Shown here: positions 11,979 through 23,084 of the stretch, piece by piece | Numbering within the stretch: position 1 is the first letter of the stretch | Layout: each line of letters begins with the position of its first letter | Source: Rhizopus sp. PT2906 | Lineage: Eukaryota; Mucoromycota; Mucoromycetes; Mucorales; Rhizopodaceae | NCBI GenBank assembly: GCA_025529335.1 | Contig: JAMYHX010000023.1 | Location: 1-64,000 of the forward strand | Direction of reading: 5' to 3' | Length of the DNA stretch: 64,000 nucleotides | Translations under genes and position numbers: made by a program | The notes under the pieces: generated by a model | The model's database searches: none | Seen by the model: only the letters and a program-made list of their open reading frames with translations | What the model was told of the DNA's origin: nothing

Positions 11979-13229
11979 TTATAAAAAAGGAAATCAACGA
12001 GATCAGAGAAAACAAAAAGTAGATTTTATTATTTAAATTCCCTTTAGTTACAATATAAATTCAGAGGAAGAATGGGGAGCTCTTTTGCTGCTGTAATCGG
12101 GGAATTATTCTTTTAAAGACATGCTATTAAGTACAAAGGGGGGAATAAGTACATTATTTCCAGAAAGTAACATCGTTACAAGATGTCGTATTTTATATAT
12201 TTTGTATTATAAATTTTCGATTTATGCGACATTACTTATAGAAAAAACTGTATAGATTTGGACAGATTTCTTGGATAGAGTAACCTCAGTTTGAATTACT
12301 CGAGTCATGGAAGGGACCTATGTCATATTCTTTGGATAGTTCAATCTCCATTTAGTGTAACATCAATGACGTTATATACATTGTGGTACACATGTCAAAA
12401 AAAGCTTTGATTACACAGGCAAGTTTAAAGACAGCAGCGTATATTCGCTACAGCAAATATAAAGGCTATTCGAAGACCAAGCCAATCAATTACTATTCTG
12501 CAAACAATATTAATTGACAAAGTCAGGCTACGAGATAACTTTAAACTTGCTACTCCCAAATGGCTTCACTTCGTCTGTAAAAGCAAGCAGTAAAGTATAT
12601 CAGTGACTTATGATTGACTGATCTTTCTGTCTCTCATTACTAAGTAATAATAAAACCAAAAGATACTTCAACTTTGTTGATTCAGGTCTACAAGGTTTCT
12701 CCCCTTCACGTTCTTTAATCAAGCAATTATTACAGTCATTTCAACAGGTAAAGTTGCTGTTTTTGAACTTGATATCGTGCGGGAAAATTATGTGCCCAAC
12801 AATGAAGTCATGTTCACAGAAATATCTTCCACTCTAACTACCAATGAAAAGAAGCAATGAGGGCGTTGATATGAAATTATGCAATAAGCGACGCTATAGG
12901 ATTTACTCTCATGACGAGAAAGCTAGATTTTTTTTCATTTATTTTTTGCCAAGTGCAGTGAGTTAAAATAAACTTTCTTTACAATAATAGGCAAATTTTA
13001 TTAAATGGTTAATGTGTGTGAATTAATAAATAAATCCTCTTTAACCTACTTTGTTGTTTTTCCCGTGTTTGGCTTTATTTCAAAAGAGGGGAAACGCAAA
13101 GAGGAAAAAAAAGCGTTAAGTAATATTTATAATAATTAGTTAGAGGAAAGCCTTTATTTGCCTTTTTAACAGTAAGCGCAACACTAATGGGCAGTTTTTT
13201 AACAAAATCACAAGGCTTTTTCACCATTA
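11979..13229. other. Intergenic region with no clear gene
   Basis: AT-rich DNA upstream of the carboxypeptidase. Short coding-like pieces can be read on the plus strand (around 12395-12520 and 12740-12860), but they carry stops, lack a shared frame and match nothing I know. They may be relics. Confidence 0.4.
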
Positions 13230-13917
13230 TCATGTTCTCCACAATGGCTTATCGAGCTTTAATCCCCTCCACATCAAAGATCGTTCAAATAGGTTCATGT
13301 TCTTACCAAGCATCAAAAGATCAATCTTGGCATCGTCCTTTGAAAGTGTATGTAACCCCACATTACTGAGTATTCGGCTTAACTTCATATATACATCATC
13401 ACTCATATCTTGGGTAAAGTCCATGCACTCACTCAACTGCTCCTTGTTAAAGTTGAAAGAACATCTTCAGTAAAAGTGTTGATGCATAACAAGCTGTATT
13501 GATCAGGGTATAGGGGGATGACGTTGAACAAGGCCAAAAGCTCGCGCACGGACTATTCGATATAGAACAAAGGTCGTTCGACATTTGTTAGACAGCTTGC
13601 TGGAATTTTGCCAACAGCTCTGCCACATCTACGCCCTTGTAAATCCATGGAGTAAGTGGGACCAGGTTTTCAGCATCTTCTGTTATAGTAATAGTAGTTT
13701 CGGCGGCTGTTCCCGCAGAATCATTTGCTGTAGGGATGGCAGTGGTATGGTGCGATGTGGATGATGCAGAAGTTGCAGAGGAAAGTGCTCTTATTGCTCG
13801 TTCAGCGGCGTCATGGGCATATTCCATGCATTCGGAATCAACGTCGAGCCGGACCCTTTTTCTCGTTCTCTCGATCCAATACAGCTTAAAGTCTTTAGAT
13901 TTTTTCAAAAGATCCAA
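13230..13917 (-). pseudogene. Decayed gene of unknown family (possibly mobile-element derived)
   Basis: Three coding-like segments read in series on the minus strand. The first (13917-13588) is 109 residues with a Ser/Thr/Ala-rich middle. A bridging segment contains V-R-E-L-L-A-L-F-N-V-I-P-L-Y-P. The last (13436-13230) begins around K-E-Q-L-S-E-C-M-D-F. The bridging segment runs into the last one only after a one-base frame change near 13445, and a stop separates the first two. I do not recognise the family. Composition and decay are typical of relics of repeated genes in mucoralean genomes. Confidence 0.4.
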
Positions 13918-14225
13918 TTCAGTTTGAACGTTCTTGGTTCATTGCAAGATGTCGGCTGTTTATTATTGAAGTGTACCGACTAATTGTATACTGGTTTCGA
14001 AGCATTTAGTGTAATTGTGTCCCTGTTATTGACACACCACTTGATATCACCAGCCAGAACACATTGCTTTTTTCTTGATGGAATGTCTGTAGAGGAAGAG
14101 ATTGCAAGTTAATAAAAAATCCTGGTTTTGCCATTTGCACAACATATTTGCATCATGTGACATAAGCAATTCAATTTGCAAAGCAAGCAGGATATCTATC
14201 GTGTTTGCCTTATAAACAATCCATA

Positions 14226-14229
<4 letters not shown>

Positions 14230-14270
<41 letters not shown>
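14230..14270. repeat. 41-nt A homopolymer
   Basis: An uninterrupted A run. The frames that cross it are poly-Lys or poly-Phe artefacts. It could be the poly-A tail of an old retroposed sequence, but no transcript-like body is evident on its left. Confidence 0.8.
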
Positions 14271-14272
<2 letters not shown>

Positions 14273-14504
14273 TTAACTACAAAATGCGTTATTCCTATAG
14301 ATGCGTCATTCCCACTTCTCATTGGTCCTTAATTCATGCAATAATCCTGTTTTCTTATAAAATGAATAATGAGCCCTCTCTTTGAACATAATAAAGAGAT
14401 TATTCAGACTCATCGACGCATGCTTCTCTTATGCTTCAGTGTCATGCATAGCGTTGTGTAGATATAATTTGTCTAGGGGTGGTTCTTGGCATGCACTCAT
14501 ATTT

Positions 14505-14929
14505 CAAAATAGTGACACTGTCCTCTCATGGAGTAGTACGTGAAGAGTGCGCGAGAGGCTAATACATGTCTTTGTAATTATTAGAGGGCGCATTTTTACA
14601 ATAAATAGACATCTTTAATATTCATACGGTTAATTCTAGGAGCCGCCACTTGATTCATTTTGTATAAAATAATAAACTCATATTTTTTTGAAAACCGTTT
14701 TATATCACTTTATTTCGGAAGAAGGGAATGTTCAAGCCGCTGAATACACACAACTCTTTTTTACTTGTGTTAACATAATTTCAATTTCGCACGCTTGCGA
14801 AAACCATCACGTTTGCGATAGTATTTATACTAATTGAATCGGCATAAAGACTTTCAGGATTACATAGCAACAATAGGAAACACGCGCTCCTCGCGCATTT
14901 CTCCATAAGGGGGCAGTGTCACTATTTTG
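14505..14929. mobile_element. MITE-like element with terminal inverted repeats (425 bp)
   Basis: CAAAATAGTGACACTG at 14505-14520 is repeated exactly in inverted orientation at 14914-14929. Inward from these ends the similarity continues at lower identity for another 30 nt or so (ATGGAG and GCGCGA blocks align on both sides). The interior is AT-rich and has no transposase frame. This is the structure of a non-autonomous DNA transposon. Flanking TA dinucleotides inside the repeat would suit a Tc1/mariner-type end, but no clear target-site duplication is visible outside, so the superfamily is open. Confidence 0.65.
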
Positions 14930-15806
14930 CAAGCTCATTCCTTGAAAACAGAGGTGATGTCATATTTTGAACAAGGACTGTCCTTAATTAAGCGTCCAAT
15001 TGAACACAATAAACAAAAGACCGCTTAAAAAAAGACAACAATGACGACATCAATTCAAAAACGAGATTTCTTAATTAACCACTATATTCAACGGTCAATG
15101 TGTTAAAAGATGTCGAGAGTAGGTTATTCACTCAAATTTTAGAAATCTTCAAAGCATTCTGGTGTATAACTTATGATGAATAAAGGTTAATAAAATCACC
15201 CAAATGTCTATATCACCATGGCGCAACGGAACTTGAATTATGAAGGTTACCAAATAACTTAAATTTTCAAAGTCAACATTTTTATGAAATGGTGAATTTT
15301 AACATTATAGTACCTTTACGCCGCGATGTATGTTACCGAAATGAAGACTAAGGATGCGGTTATAGGCTTTAAACCGCAATTCATTCTCAGTAATATTATA
15401 AAAAGTCTTTTTCTTATTGTTCTCTTTACTGTGCATTCGCTGTGAGTTTGGAGAATGGCGGCAAGGAGCAGATTTAAAGCAATCTTCTAGTCATGATTTA
15501 AGAGAGGGAACCACCACATCCAAAGTCGGAGTAGATGCAACAGACAATTGTGGTAGGCATAACCTATAATGAATTTTGCTTAAGAAAAATAAGCTCGTAT
15601 TGCATGTGCGTGTGTTTTCTAAATAGGTTTCATAAATTTCCAAATCGGGTTCAAGCGTCACACAGAAATTCGAATTCTATTCGGGGTCAATGTCCTTACG
15701 TCAAGTTTGAGGGAGACTGAATCAAAAACATCACAATAGGTAAGGTATAAATAAGCAACCCATAATTTCTTCTTTCCTTCTTTTTCTTTCTTCTAATTTA
15801 TTCTTA
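14930..15806. other. Intergenic region upstream of the transporter
   Basis: AT-rich DNA with no supported gene; short frames only. The last 60 nt before 15807 are pyrimidine-rich, as is common just before start codons in this window. Confidence 0.5.
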
Positions 15807-17628
15807 ATGTCTCAACAAAACGAAAAAAATCAACCCCGAAGAGGTATGGTTGATCTATCTCAAATAAGAAGTATGTCCTATGAGGATCCTCGGCCGGACT
15901 ATTCATCTGCAGTAGAGACTCCAACCCCACCAAAAACCATTCATCATGCTCGTTTTGCAAATTATGATGATTTACCAAATGCGATACCTCGTCCAGAAAC
16001 AGCTCGAATGAACACAACGGGTCAGATCAAACAAAGACCTAAGCCATCGAGCAGAGCGACCTCGTTTATATCCCCGGCTAGACGCAAGTCTATGGCAAGA
16101 ACTATTTCCTCGCTTTCATTGTACGGTAATTTTGCCGGTGAGAGATTCGATGTTCCCTTTTATCAGAGCAGAGTCAGCCTGGCTAGCATGAGCGAAGAAA
16201 AAAGGAAGAGTATTTTATCTCAGCGTTCCTCTATCAAGAACATGAAGCAGGAAGAATCAAGCATTGGTGAGACAGAGCCAGAAATAGAAAGTGATATCCC
16301 AAGAGCCTCTGTTGGAAAAGCCATGTTTATGTTTCTAAAAGCGTTTGTTGGTTCAGGTGTACTGTTTTTACCCAAGGCGTAAGTGAAATACAATCCCTTA
16401 CATAAAGAAACCAATAACTGATCTGCGTCTTAATTAGGTTTCAAAATGGTGGTCTAGCGCTCTCTATTGTGCTTATTATCGTCATCGCGCTTATTTGTTT
16501 GTTTGCATTCCAAAGATTGGTCAATACACAATTGATCGTAGGTGGATCTTACGGTGATATCGGAGGCATACTTTATGGTCAATGGGTTCGCTTCATTGTC
16601 TTGTTTTTCATCGTGATATCTCAGATTGGCTTTGTATGCTCTTACTTTATCTTTGTATCCGGTAATCTCGTCAGTGCGGTCGACGTCCTTTCGAATTGTA
16701 CAGCCAATATTGCACAAAAGTACTATATTTGGTTTCCATTGATCATCCTTGTCCCCTGCGCATTAGTCAGGCACATCGCTAGACTTTCTTTTGCAGTTAT
16801 CCTTGCAGATATTCTGATACTTTTTGGTCTGATTTGTGTTATCTATTTCACAGCGGACCAGTTGAAAAACTTTGGTGTTGGTCCCAATATCGCTGCTGTT
16901 AATCCATACAACTTTGCTCTCATGATTGGCACTGCTACATTTTCATTTGAAGGCATTGGTCTAAGTAAGTCTTTATAGTTCAAGACGTACAAATATACCA
17001 ACATTATTTTATAGTTATTCCCATTGTTGAATCCATGGAACGCCCCGAGAAATTTCCATTTGTGCTTACTTTGGGTATGATGATTGTCACTGTCATATAT
17101 GTTCTCATCGGAGCCTTGTCTTATCTTGCCTATGGAGACAGGATTCAAGCCGCTGTCATTTACAACTTTCCACCAGATAATCGTCTGACGATTACTGTCG
17201 AATTACTCTATTCTCTGGCCATTTGTTTAACTGCCCCCTTTATGCTTTTCCCTGCTTTGAAGATCATTGAAAACGGTATTTTTGGAAGATGTAGATCTGG
17301 TAGGGATAGTATCCTTGTGAAATGGTCCAAGAACGTGTATCGAGTGATCATATCCGTCGCATGTGCTGGCATCGCTTTTGGCGTCGGTGGGGAAAACCTT
17401 GACAAATTCGTATCTCTGGTAGGCTCCGTCGCTTGCGTACCTCTTTGCTTCATCTTTCCTGGTTTGTTTCATTTAAAGGTATCAAAAAAGGTGATTGACA
17501 AAGTTTGGGATTCTCTCTTGATGATATTTGGCATTGGCATTATGGTCTATACATTGTATGTGACAATTGATTCATTTATACATCCAAGAGCTGCTGGAGA
17601 AGCACTTGCTCCTTATTGTCCAGCATAG
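15807..17628 (+). CDS. AVT3: Vacuolar amino-acid transporter, AVT3/AVT4 type
   Basis: Exons 15807-16378, 16438-16964 and 17015-17628 give 570 residues in frame. A hydrophilic Ser/Arg-rich N-terminal extension of about 175 residues precedes the transporter core. The core begins KAMFMFLKAFVGSGVLFLPKAF, the signature of the AAAP/SLC36-type family. About ten to eleven hydrophobic spans follow, including a segment ending FEGIGLIIPIVESM. Yeast Avt3 and Avt4, which carry long N-termini, export neutral and basic amino acids from the vacuole; the same role is inferred here. The extension has many possible phosphorylation sites. No defect is visible. Confidence 0.85.
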
Positions 17629-18584
17629 TTTTGTACATGTAGTTATATTTTCAATCATGTGTAAATAGAGAGACAAAAAAAAAGAATAGTACATTTCATT
17701 ACATAATAAATACTGCTTAAAGAACTTTGCTTACAACCACATAAACTCTATGTTCAAATTGGTAATAATTTCCCTTTTTCACTGTGATTTCCGAATGACC
17801 CGCCTTGTTTGAAACATGAACAAGGACATACTTGATTCATACACAAGGGGGCTTGGCGCAGATAACAAAATACGAATAATATATAAAGATTGATAGTATT
17901 GAGTTCTTTAAAGTCGATCTATCATGGAAAGTGGTTGTTTCTCCTCTCTGCCATCCTTGGTTATGTGTGTTTTTCCCTGGAAAACAGTAGTTAGATTTAG
18001 ACCATAAAAAGCAATGGTCAAAAGACTCATTAGACCCTAAAATGTCTAGTTTGAAAAAAGATCATTTATAAAGTTGATTAAAGACAGAGAGAAAAAAAGA
18101 TAAAGATTAAAGAGTATAAAACCAAGGTCAACTTGATAATCTAAAGAATGACATTGCAATTGTGTTTTCTTTCAAATAAAGACAAGAGAGAAATGAAATG
18201 AAACAGTAGCCCAAAAATTAGTTACACAGCCATTACAATCTCCCCCCTTTTTTTCTTCTTCCTTATTACATCAACCTTATCTTGATAAGAGAATGATTAC
18301 GGAATAATAATAGGGAGCAAAAATTAGATATAAGCCTGAATGAACAAGGGACACACATTTATATATATTTTGTGTAAAGAAGGACATGGATGAACCCAAC
18401 ACTATTTTGTATGTGTGTGTGTGTGTGTAAACAAAAGCACACCTTTGTTTATTGTTTTGAAGATTAAATTGAGTTACATGATTAAAAACGATCAGGGGAT
18501 GATGACCATTTGCACAAATAACAAATCATTAAAATTATTTTTTTTCTTTCCCCTTCTTTTGTGTGTGTGTGTGTGTGTGTCTGC
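17629..18584. other. Intergenic region with two GT microsatellites
   Basis: AT-rich DNA between two plus-strand genes. Short (GT)n runs occur near 18411-18429 and at 18561-18580; the second sits almost directly before the next start codon. No gene seen. Confidence 0.55.
18561..18580. repeat. (GT)10 microsatellite in the 5' leader
   Basis: Ten GT units end four nt before the ATG at 18585. A reading frame continues upstream through the repeat as Cys-Val repeats, but with no ATG that would make that a credible N-terminus. Confidence 0.8.
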
Positions 18585-21500
18585 ATGGAAGATTCAAAGA
18601 AGCTGCCGCGTAATGCTGCAAAGCCTATACCACTTCCAGCAAAAGGATATTATGATAATGCAACATCCTATGTTGAATATACCTTACCAATACCATCTCC
18701 TTCAGTTTATAGTGAGATTGATGTCGTCTTGGATGATGGCACACTTCAGAAGAGAACAGTATCTTTATCTACATTACCTGAACAAGAGGATCTTTTTTCG
18801 AGGTAAACAAATAATAACGTCGATGGGCATATAAAATGGAGAGCATCATTTAATCTTTTATTAAAGTCAAGAGACACCCTTGTTAAAGGATCAAAAAAAG
18901 AAATCCTATTCAAGCATAATTGCTAGTGAAAAATCATCAACGTCAAATGAGGAAAGTGACGTTTCCTCGGATAACAATAATAGTAGCCATGATCAGCATT
19001 CTGTGATCAGAACAAAGGGTGGATATAAGCCAATCGTGCCTCATACGACTGGCAAGAAGAACAGAGATGCCATAGTAGCATTCATCAAACGTCATTCCCA
19101 ATTAACTCCTCAGCAACGACTCGTCTTAAAATGTAGTTTTGCTTATATTCTAGGCTGTTTATTTACTTTTGTACCGAGCTTGAATGCTCTGATCGGGAAT
19201 AACCGTGTATCTAGTCATCTTGTTGCTACAGCCACTGTCTTTTTCAATCCTGCAAAATCACTAGGTGGAATGGTTGAGGCAGCCCTGTACGGCTGGGGTT
19301 ACACTTTATTTGCTGTTGCTGTCTGTCTTGGATCCATGGTGACAACGGATTACTTTCATGACCACGACATGGCTCTTGTCGCTCATGTCCTATCCTTGGG
19401 CTTCTGGTTGACTGGTGCAACATCAATCATTGCTTTTTTGAAGGCTCACTGGAACAGACCTCCTGTTGCAACAGGTAACACATTTATTTGCGCGTGTAAA
19501 GCTGTAATCTAAATATTTATTTTTGATAAACAAAGCCTCAAGTTTGTGCTTCATTATCATTTTCATTATTGTTGTACGAGAAGGATCAGCAAACAAGGGC
19601 GAGTTTGACACTACAAGGATTGAGCAGATTACATTTGCTGTAGCCACTGGGACTTTGATCACTGTATCCTGTTGTATTCTATTTTGGCCAATATCGGCAA
19701 GTGAAAAGCTAAGGTAACCTGTTTTTTTTCTACAACGCACTTTTATTGAACCTTTTATTTTATTTAAACCAGGAAAGACTTGGAGGCGACACTTATATCG
19801 TACAAGGTGCTTTTAAAATTATTGACCAAAACATTTTTGCTGGATGATGATTTACCCGAGTTTACAGCAAACAAATCCCTTCAAAAAGCCATTGACTCTC
19901 ATCGATCCAGTTTCATCTCACTACAAAAGTCGCTTCAGGAAGCCAAGTTGGAAGTTTTATGGAACTCAGAAATTCGAGGATGCACAAAAGAATACGATGC
20001 TGTTGTCAAGAGTATGCAGAGACTAGCTCAGTCCGTCGGTGGTCTCAAAAGCAGTTGCGGTCTGCAGTTTGAGATGATGAAACAAACGGGGAAAAAAGAA
20101 AACAATGGCTGGAATATAAAAGTAGACAGACATCGCCGCAAACTGCAGGACGGGTTTAAAAAAGAGAGATTGGATGACGCTCAGAGTAGTAGCAGGGATC
20201 ATGATGGAACACTAGCTGAATTTATTCACAGGATTCGTCAACCTCTTAAGTCACTTGCTTATACATGTAAGCAGACCTTGGTTCATCTTCGAATTGAGTT
20301 TTCGGATCAACCACGAACGGGACCAAGCAATGAAACATTAAAGGATAATTTGGTAAAGGCTATCGCTCTTTTCGAAGTAGCAGAAAAGCAAGCAGTTGAA
20401 AGGCTAAACCGCCATCGTCGTCTCCATCATCCGGATGGTGATAGCAGCTACATTCCCAAAGAAGATGCCTTTTTGGTTTATTTCTTTGTGTTTAATGTGA
20501 TTGAATTTGCCAGAGAGCTTATATCACTAGTAGAGTCCGTTCAAGCCCTTTCTTTAGCCAAAGAAAAAAAACATACGGTCACATCCTTAATCTTTACATG
20601 GCTCTTTAAGAGAAACAAGGATCAGCGTAAGTAGCTATTTGTTAAATGAACCCGATCTAACTTTTAGTAGACAAAAAAAATACAAAAACGATCAGTAAGA
20701 GCTTCATCCCTAATGAACGTCATAAGCTAGACACACTACATACACCTATACCCAAGACAAAGTGGAGACGGATGGTCCTGCGCACGTGGAGAATCTTTTC
20801 ATTATTCAAATTGCAAAAGTTTCGCTATGCTGTGAAGGCAACCATAGCTGCTACTATACTAGCTACACCTGCCTTTCTTTCCTCAACTGGCTCTTGGTTT
20901 CGCCAGTGGCGAATGGAGTGGGCCTTGATTACGGTAAGCAAGTGATATCATATCTTCTTCTTCTTTTTTTTTTTTTCTGCCTTGTTAAACGGGTTCGTTG
21001 TAGCTAATGGTTGTAATGACACCGACGGTTGGTGGAACTAACTTAGTTGCTGTTTACCGTATATTCTCAACCATTCTGGGCTGTTTCGCAGCCATGATCC
21101 TTTACTTGATATTCCCTGATAAGATGATTCCATTAATCATTTGCACTTGGCTCTTTTGTATCCCTAATTTCTGGCTTATATTGAACCATAAGCATGGCAA
21201 ATTTGGACAATTCACCTTGCTGGCTTATAATCTTGTTATGCTCAACAAATACAATGATAGAGATACTCACCAAGTAGAGGTAACTTGGCTAGCATTGACT
21301 CGTTGTTTCTCCATTCTGGTTGGTGTCGTCTTTGGCTTGTTTGTAACTGCTTATGTATCACCATATGAAGCCAGAGTAGAACTGAGAAAGGGCGTATCCG
21401 ATCTTTTGCTGCATCTTGCATGGCAGTACCAGAAACTTGTCGCGGTCTACTCGAGAAGACATTCACCTGACGCATCTACGTTGCAAATGATTTCTATTAG

Positions 21501-22167
21501 AGATCAGCTCCAGCAAGTGTCAATTGCGTTTTTAGATTCTGAACTCAACTTACAGCGCTCTTTACTCGAGCTTCAAGACCTCTTGGCACAGACCCCAAAC
21601 GAGCCGCGTCTAAAAGGCGCTTTTCCTGTGGAAACGTACAAGCAGATCCTTTCCTCGTGCCAAAACATAACAGACAAGTTTGCATCTTTACGTACAGTCA
21701 TCTTCAAGGATGCATGGTTTGAAGAGGTCCAACATGATTTTATTATGCCTGTAAGTCAAGAACGTAAAGAAATGGTAGGCAACATACTGCTTTACTTTTA
21801 TATCCTGGCTTCTGCCATGCGTCTCAAAACGCCTTTACCTCCTTACTTACCACCTGCAAGGAAAGCCTGGGATGCACTTATTGTAAAACTTCGTGGGTTG
21901 GCCGTGGTTCAATCCAAGCAAGCACTAGAGAAGGATCATGTTTATCTATTTTACTATGCATACATCACAGTGCTTGAAGATATCATACGCGAATTAGACA
22001 AGGTAAACACTAACTTTTTATTATTTGTTATAAATCATAACAAAGAAACAAATCTATAGCTTGGTAAAAACCTGACATTGCTGTTTGGTGCAATTGTGCC
22101 CGAAGACCAATGGAGGAACTTGTTTGAAGAGGACATTGAGCAAAATAATAAATTACAAATTGATTAA
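18585..22167 (+). CDS. DUF2421 / Bre4-like multi-span membrane protein (aromatic-acid-exporter-like)
   Basis: Seven exons (18585-18802, 18867-19474, 19536-19713, 19773-20626, 20668-20933, 21004-22002, 22060-22167) sum to 1076 residues in frame. After a hydrophilic Ser-rich N-terminus there is a first block of hydrophobic helices (about 190-370). A long helical cytosolic stretch follows, then a second membrane block around the exon 5-6 junction (TIAATILATPAFLSS, then LMVVMTPTVGGTNL). A helical C-terminal domain contains P-Y-E-A-R-V-E-L-R. Two membrane blocks with this layout match the ArAE_2_N/DUF2421 proteins, whose best known member is fission-yeast Bre4 (brefeldin A sensitivity). Transport substrate unknown. 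The intron before exon 7, exon 7 itself and the 3' flank recur inverted at 28043-28226. Confidence 0.75.
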
Positions 22168-22187
22168 GTCTATGCGATGATCATTAA
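22004..22187 (+). repeat. Inverted duplication, copy A (tail of the DUF2421 gene)
   Basis: The last intron, last exon (36 codons with stop) and 20 nt of 3' flank form a 184-bp block. It is found again in reverse orientation at 28043-28226 with only six differences counted by eye. Confidence 0.9.
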
Positions 22188-23084
22188 CTGTATGTTGTGT
22201 CTAAAGTATTCCCTGAGGCTCGTTTTGTTTCTTTTATTATAATAATCAATCTCTTCTCTTTAATATCTTTCTAAATAAAATCTTTTCCCTTGTTCTGTCT
22301 CATTTTTGGTCTTTACCCAGCCTTTTTCTACACGGATAATTCACTTATTGAATATGTTTGCATAAATTTAGAAACTCTGTTTAAGGCGTAAGGTATTTTT
22401 TTTTTTTTTTCGTAGAATAACATAAAAGTAGGTTCGTAATATCAACCTTATATCCGAGTGTTTCATTTTTAGTTGATTTTGTTTGTACACCCTTTGATCG
22501 ATCATCTCACTTGTATTTTTTCAACGGGCTTTTTATTTTCAGTTCTCTGTTAGAGTGTTTTGGGAACAAAGAATTATAATAAAAGAGCTTTTTATAAGGA
22601 AAATTTTTGCTCCTTTACAAGTAATGCTTGCTGATAAAACCGTTTTATTGTTAAACATGCTGTGAACATAGCTTTATTATTTGGCTTGCCCTTTCTGTTG
22701 CTATTGTTTCTATACTTGTTTATCATAGGCTTATTTTCCCAAAATGTCCTGGAACACAAACAGAAGAGTTTGAGACAAGTTTTCTTGACCAAAATGTGCT
22801 CTCTTTTGAAAATGCTGTATTGTATTTCTTGATTTTAGTGTTATGAGACTTATAAGGAATAAAACAGGGTCGCATAAGTTGTTCATTATTTCCACGCGCG
22901 CCATTTTCAGGTCAAAATTTTTTTCTTTTCTTTATTATTATTTATTCATTAGAAAGTGATGCAAAACTCTCCAAATGCAAGACTTTCGTCCTTTATAAGA
23001 AACAGTCGTAACTAATCTACTTGCTTTATTAATTCAACATACTAAAAAGTTTTCCCCCATCTTTCTTTTGTTGTAATATCAGCC
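22188..23084. other. Intergenic region
   Basis: AT-rich DNA between two plus-strand genes with a T14-type run near 22396. Minus-strand frames here have no family resemblance. Confidence 0.55.

Noticed and set aside
12391..12516. 41-codon plus-strand frame starting MSKKALITQ.
   Set aside because: Too short, no partner exon, no family; kept only as a possible relic in the intergenic note.
14047..14385. Frames crossing the A41 run on both strands.
   Set aside because: They are poly-Lys/poly-Phe artefacts of the homopolymer.
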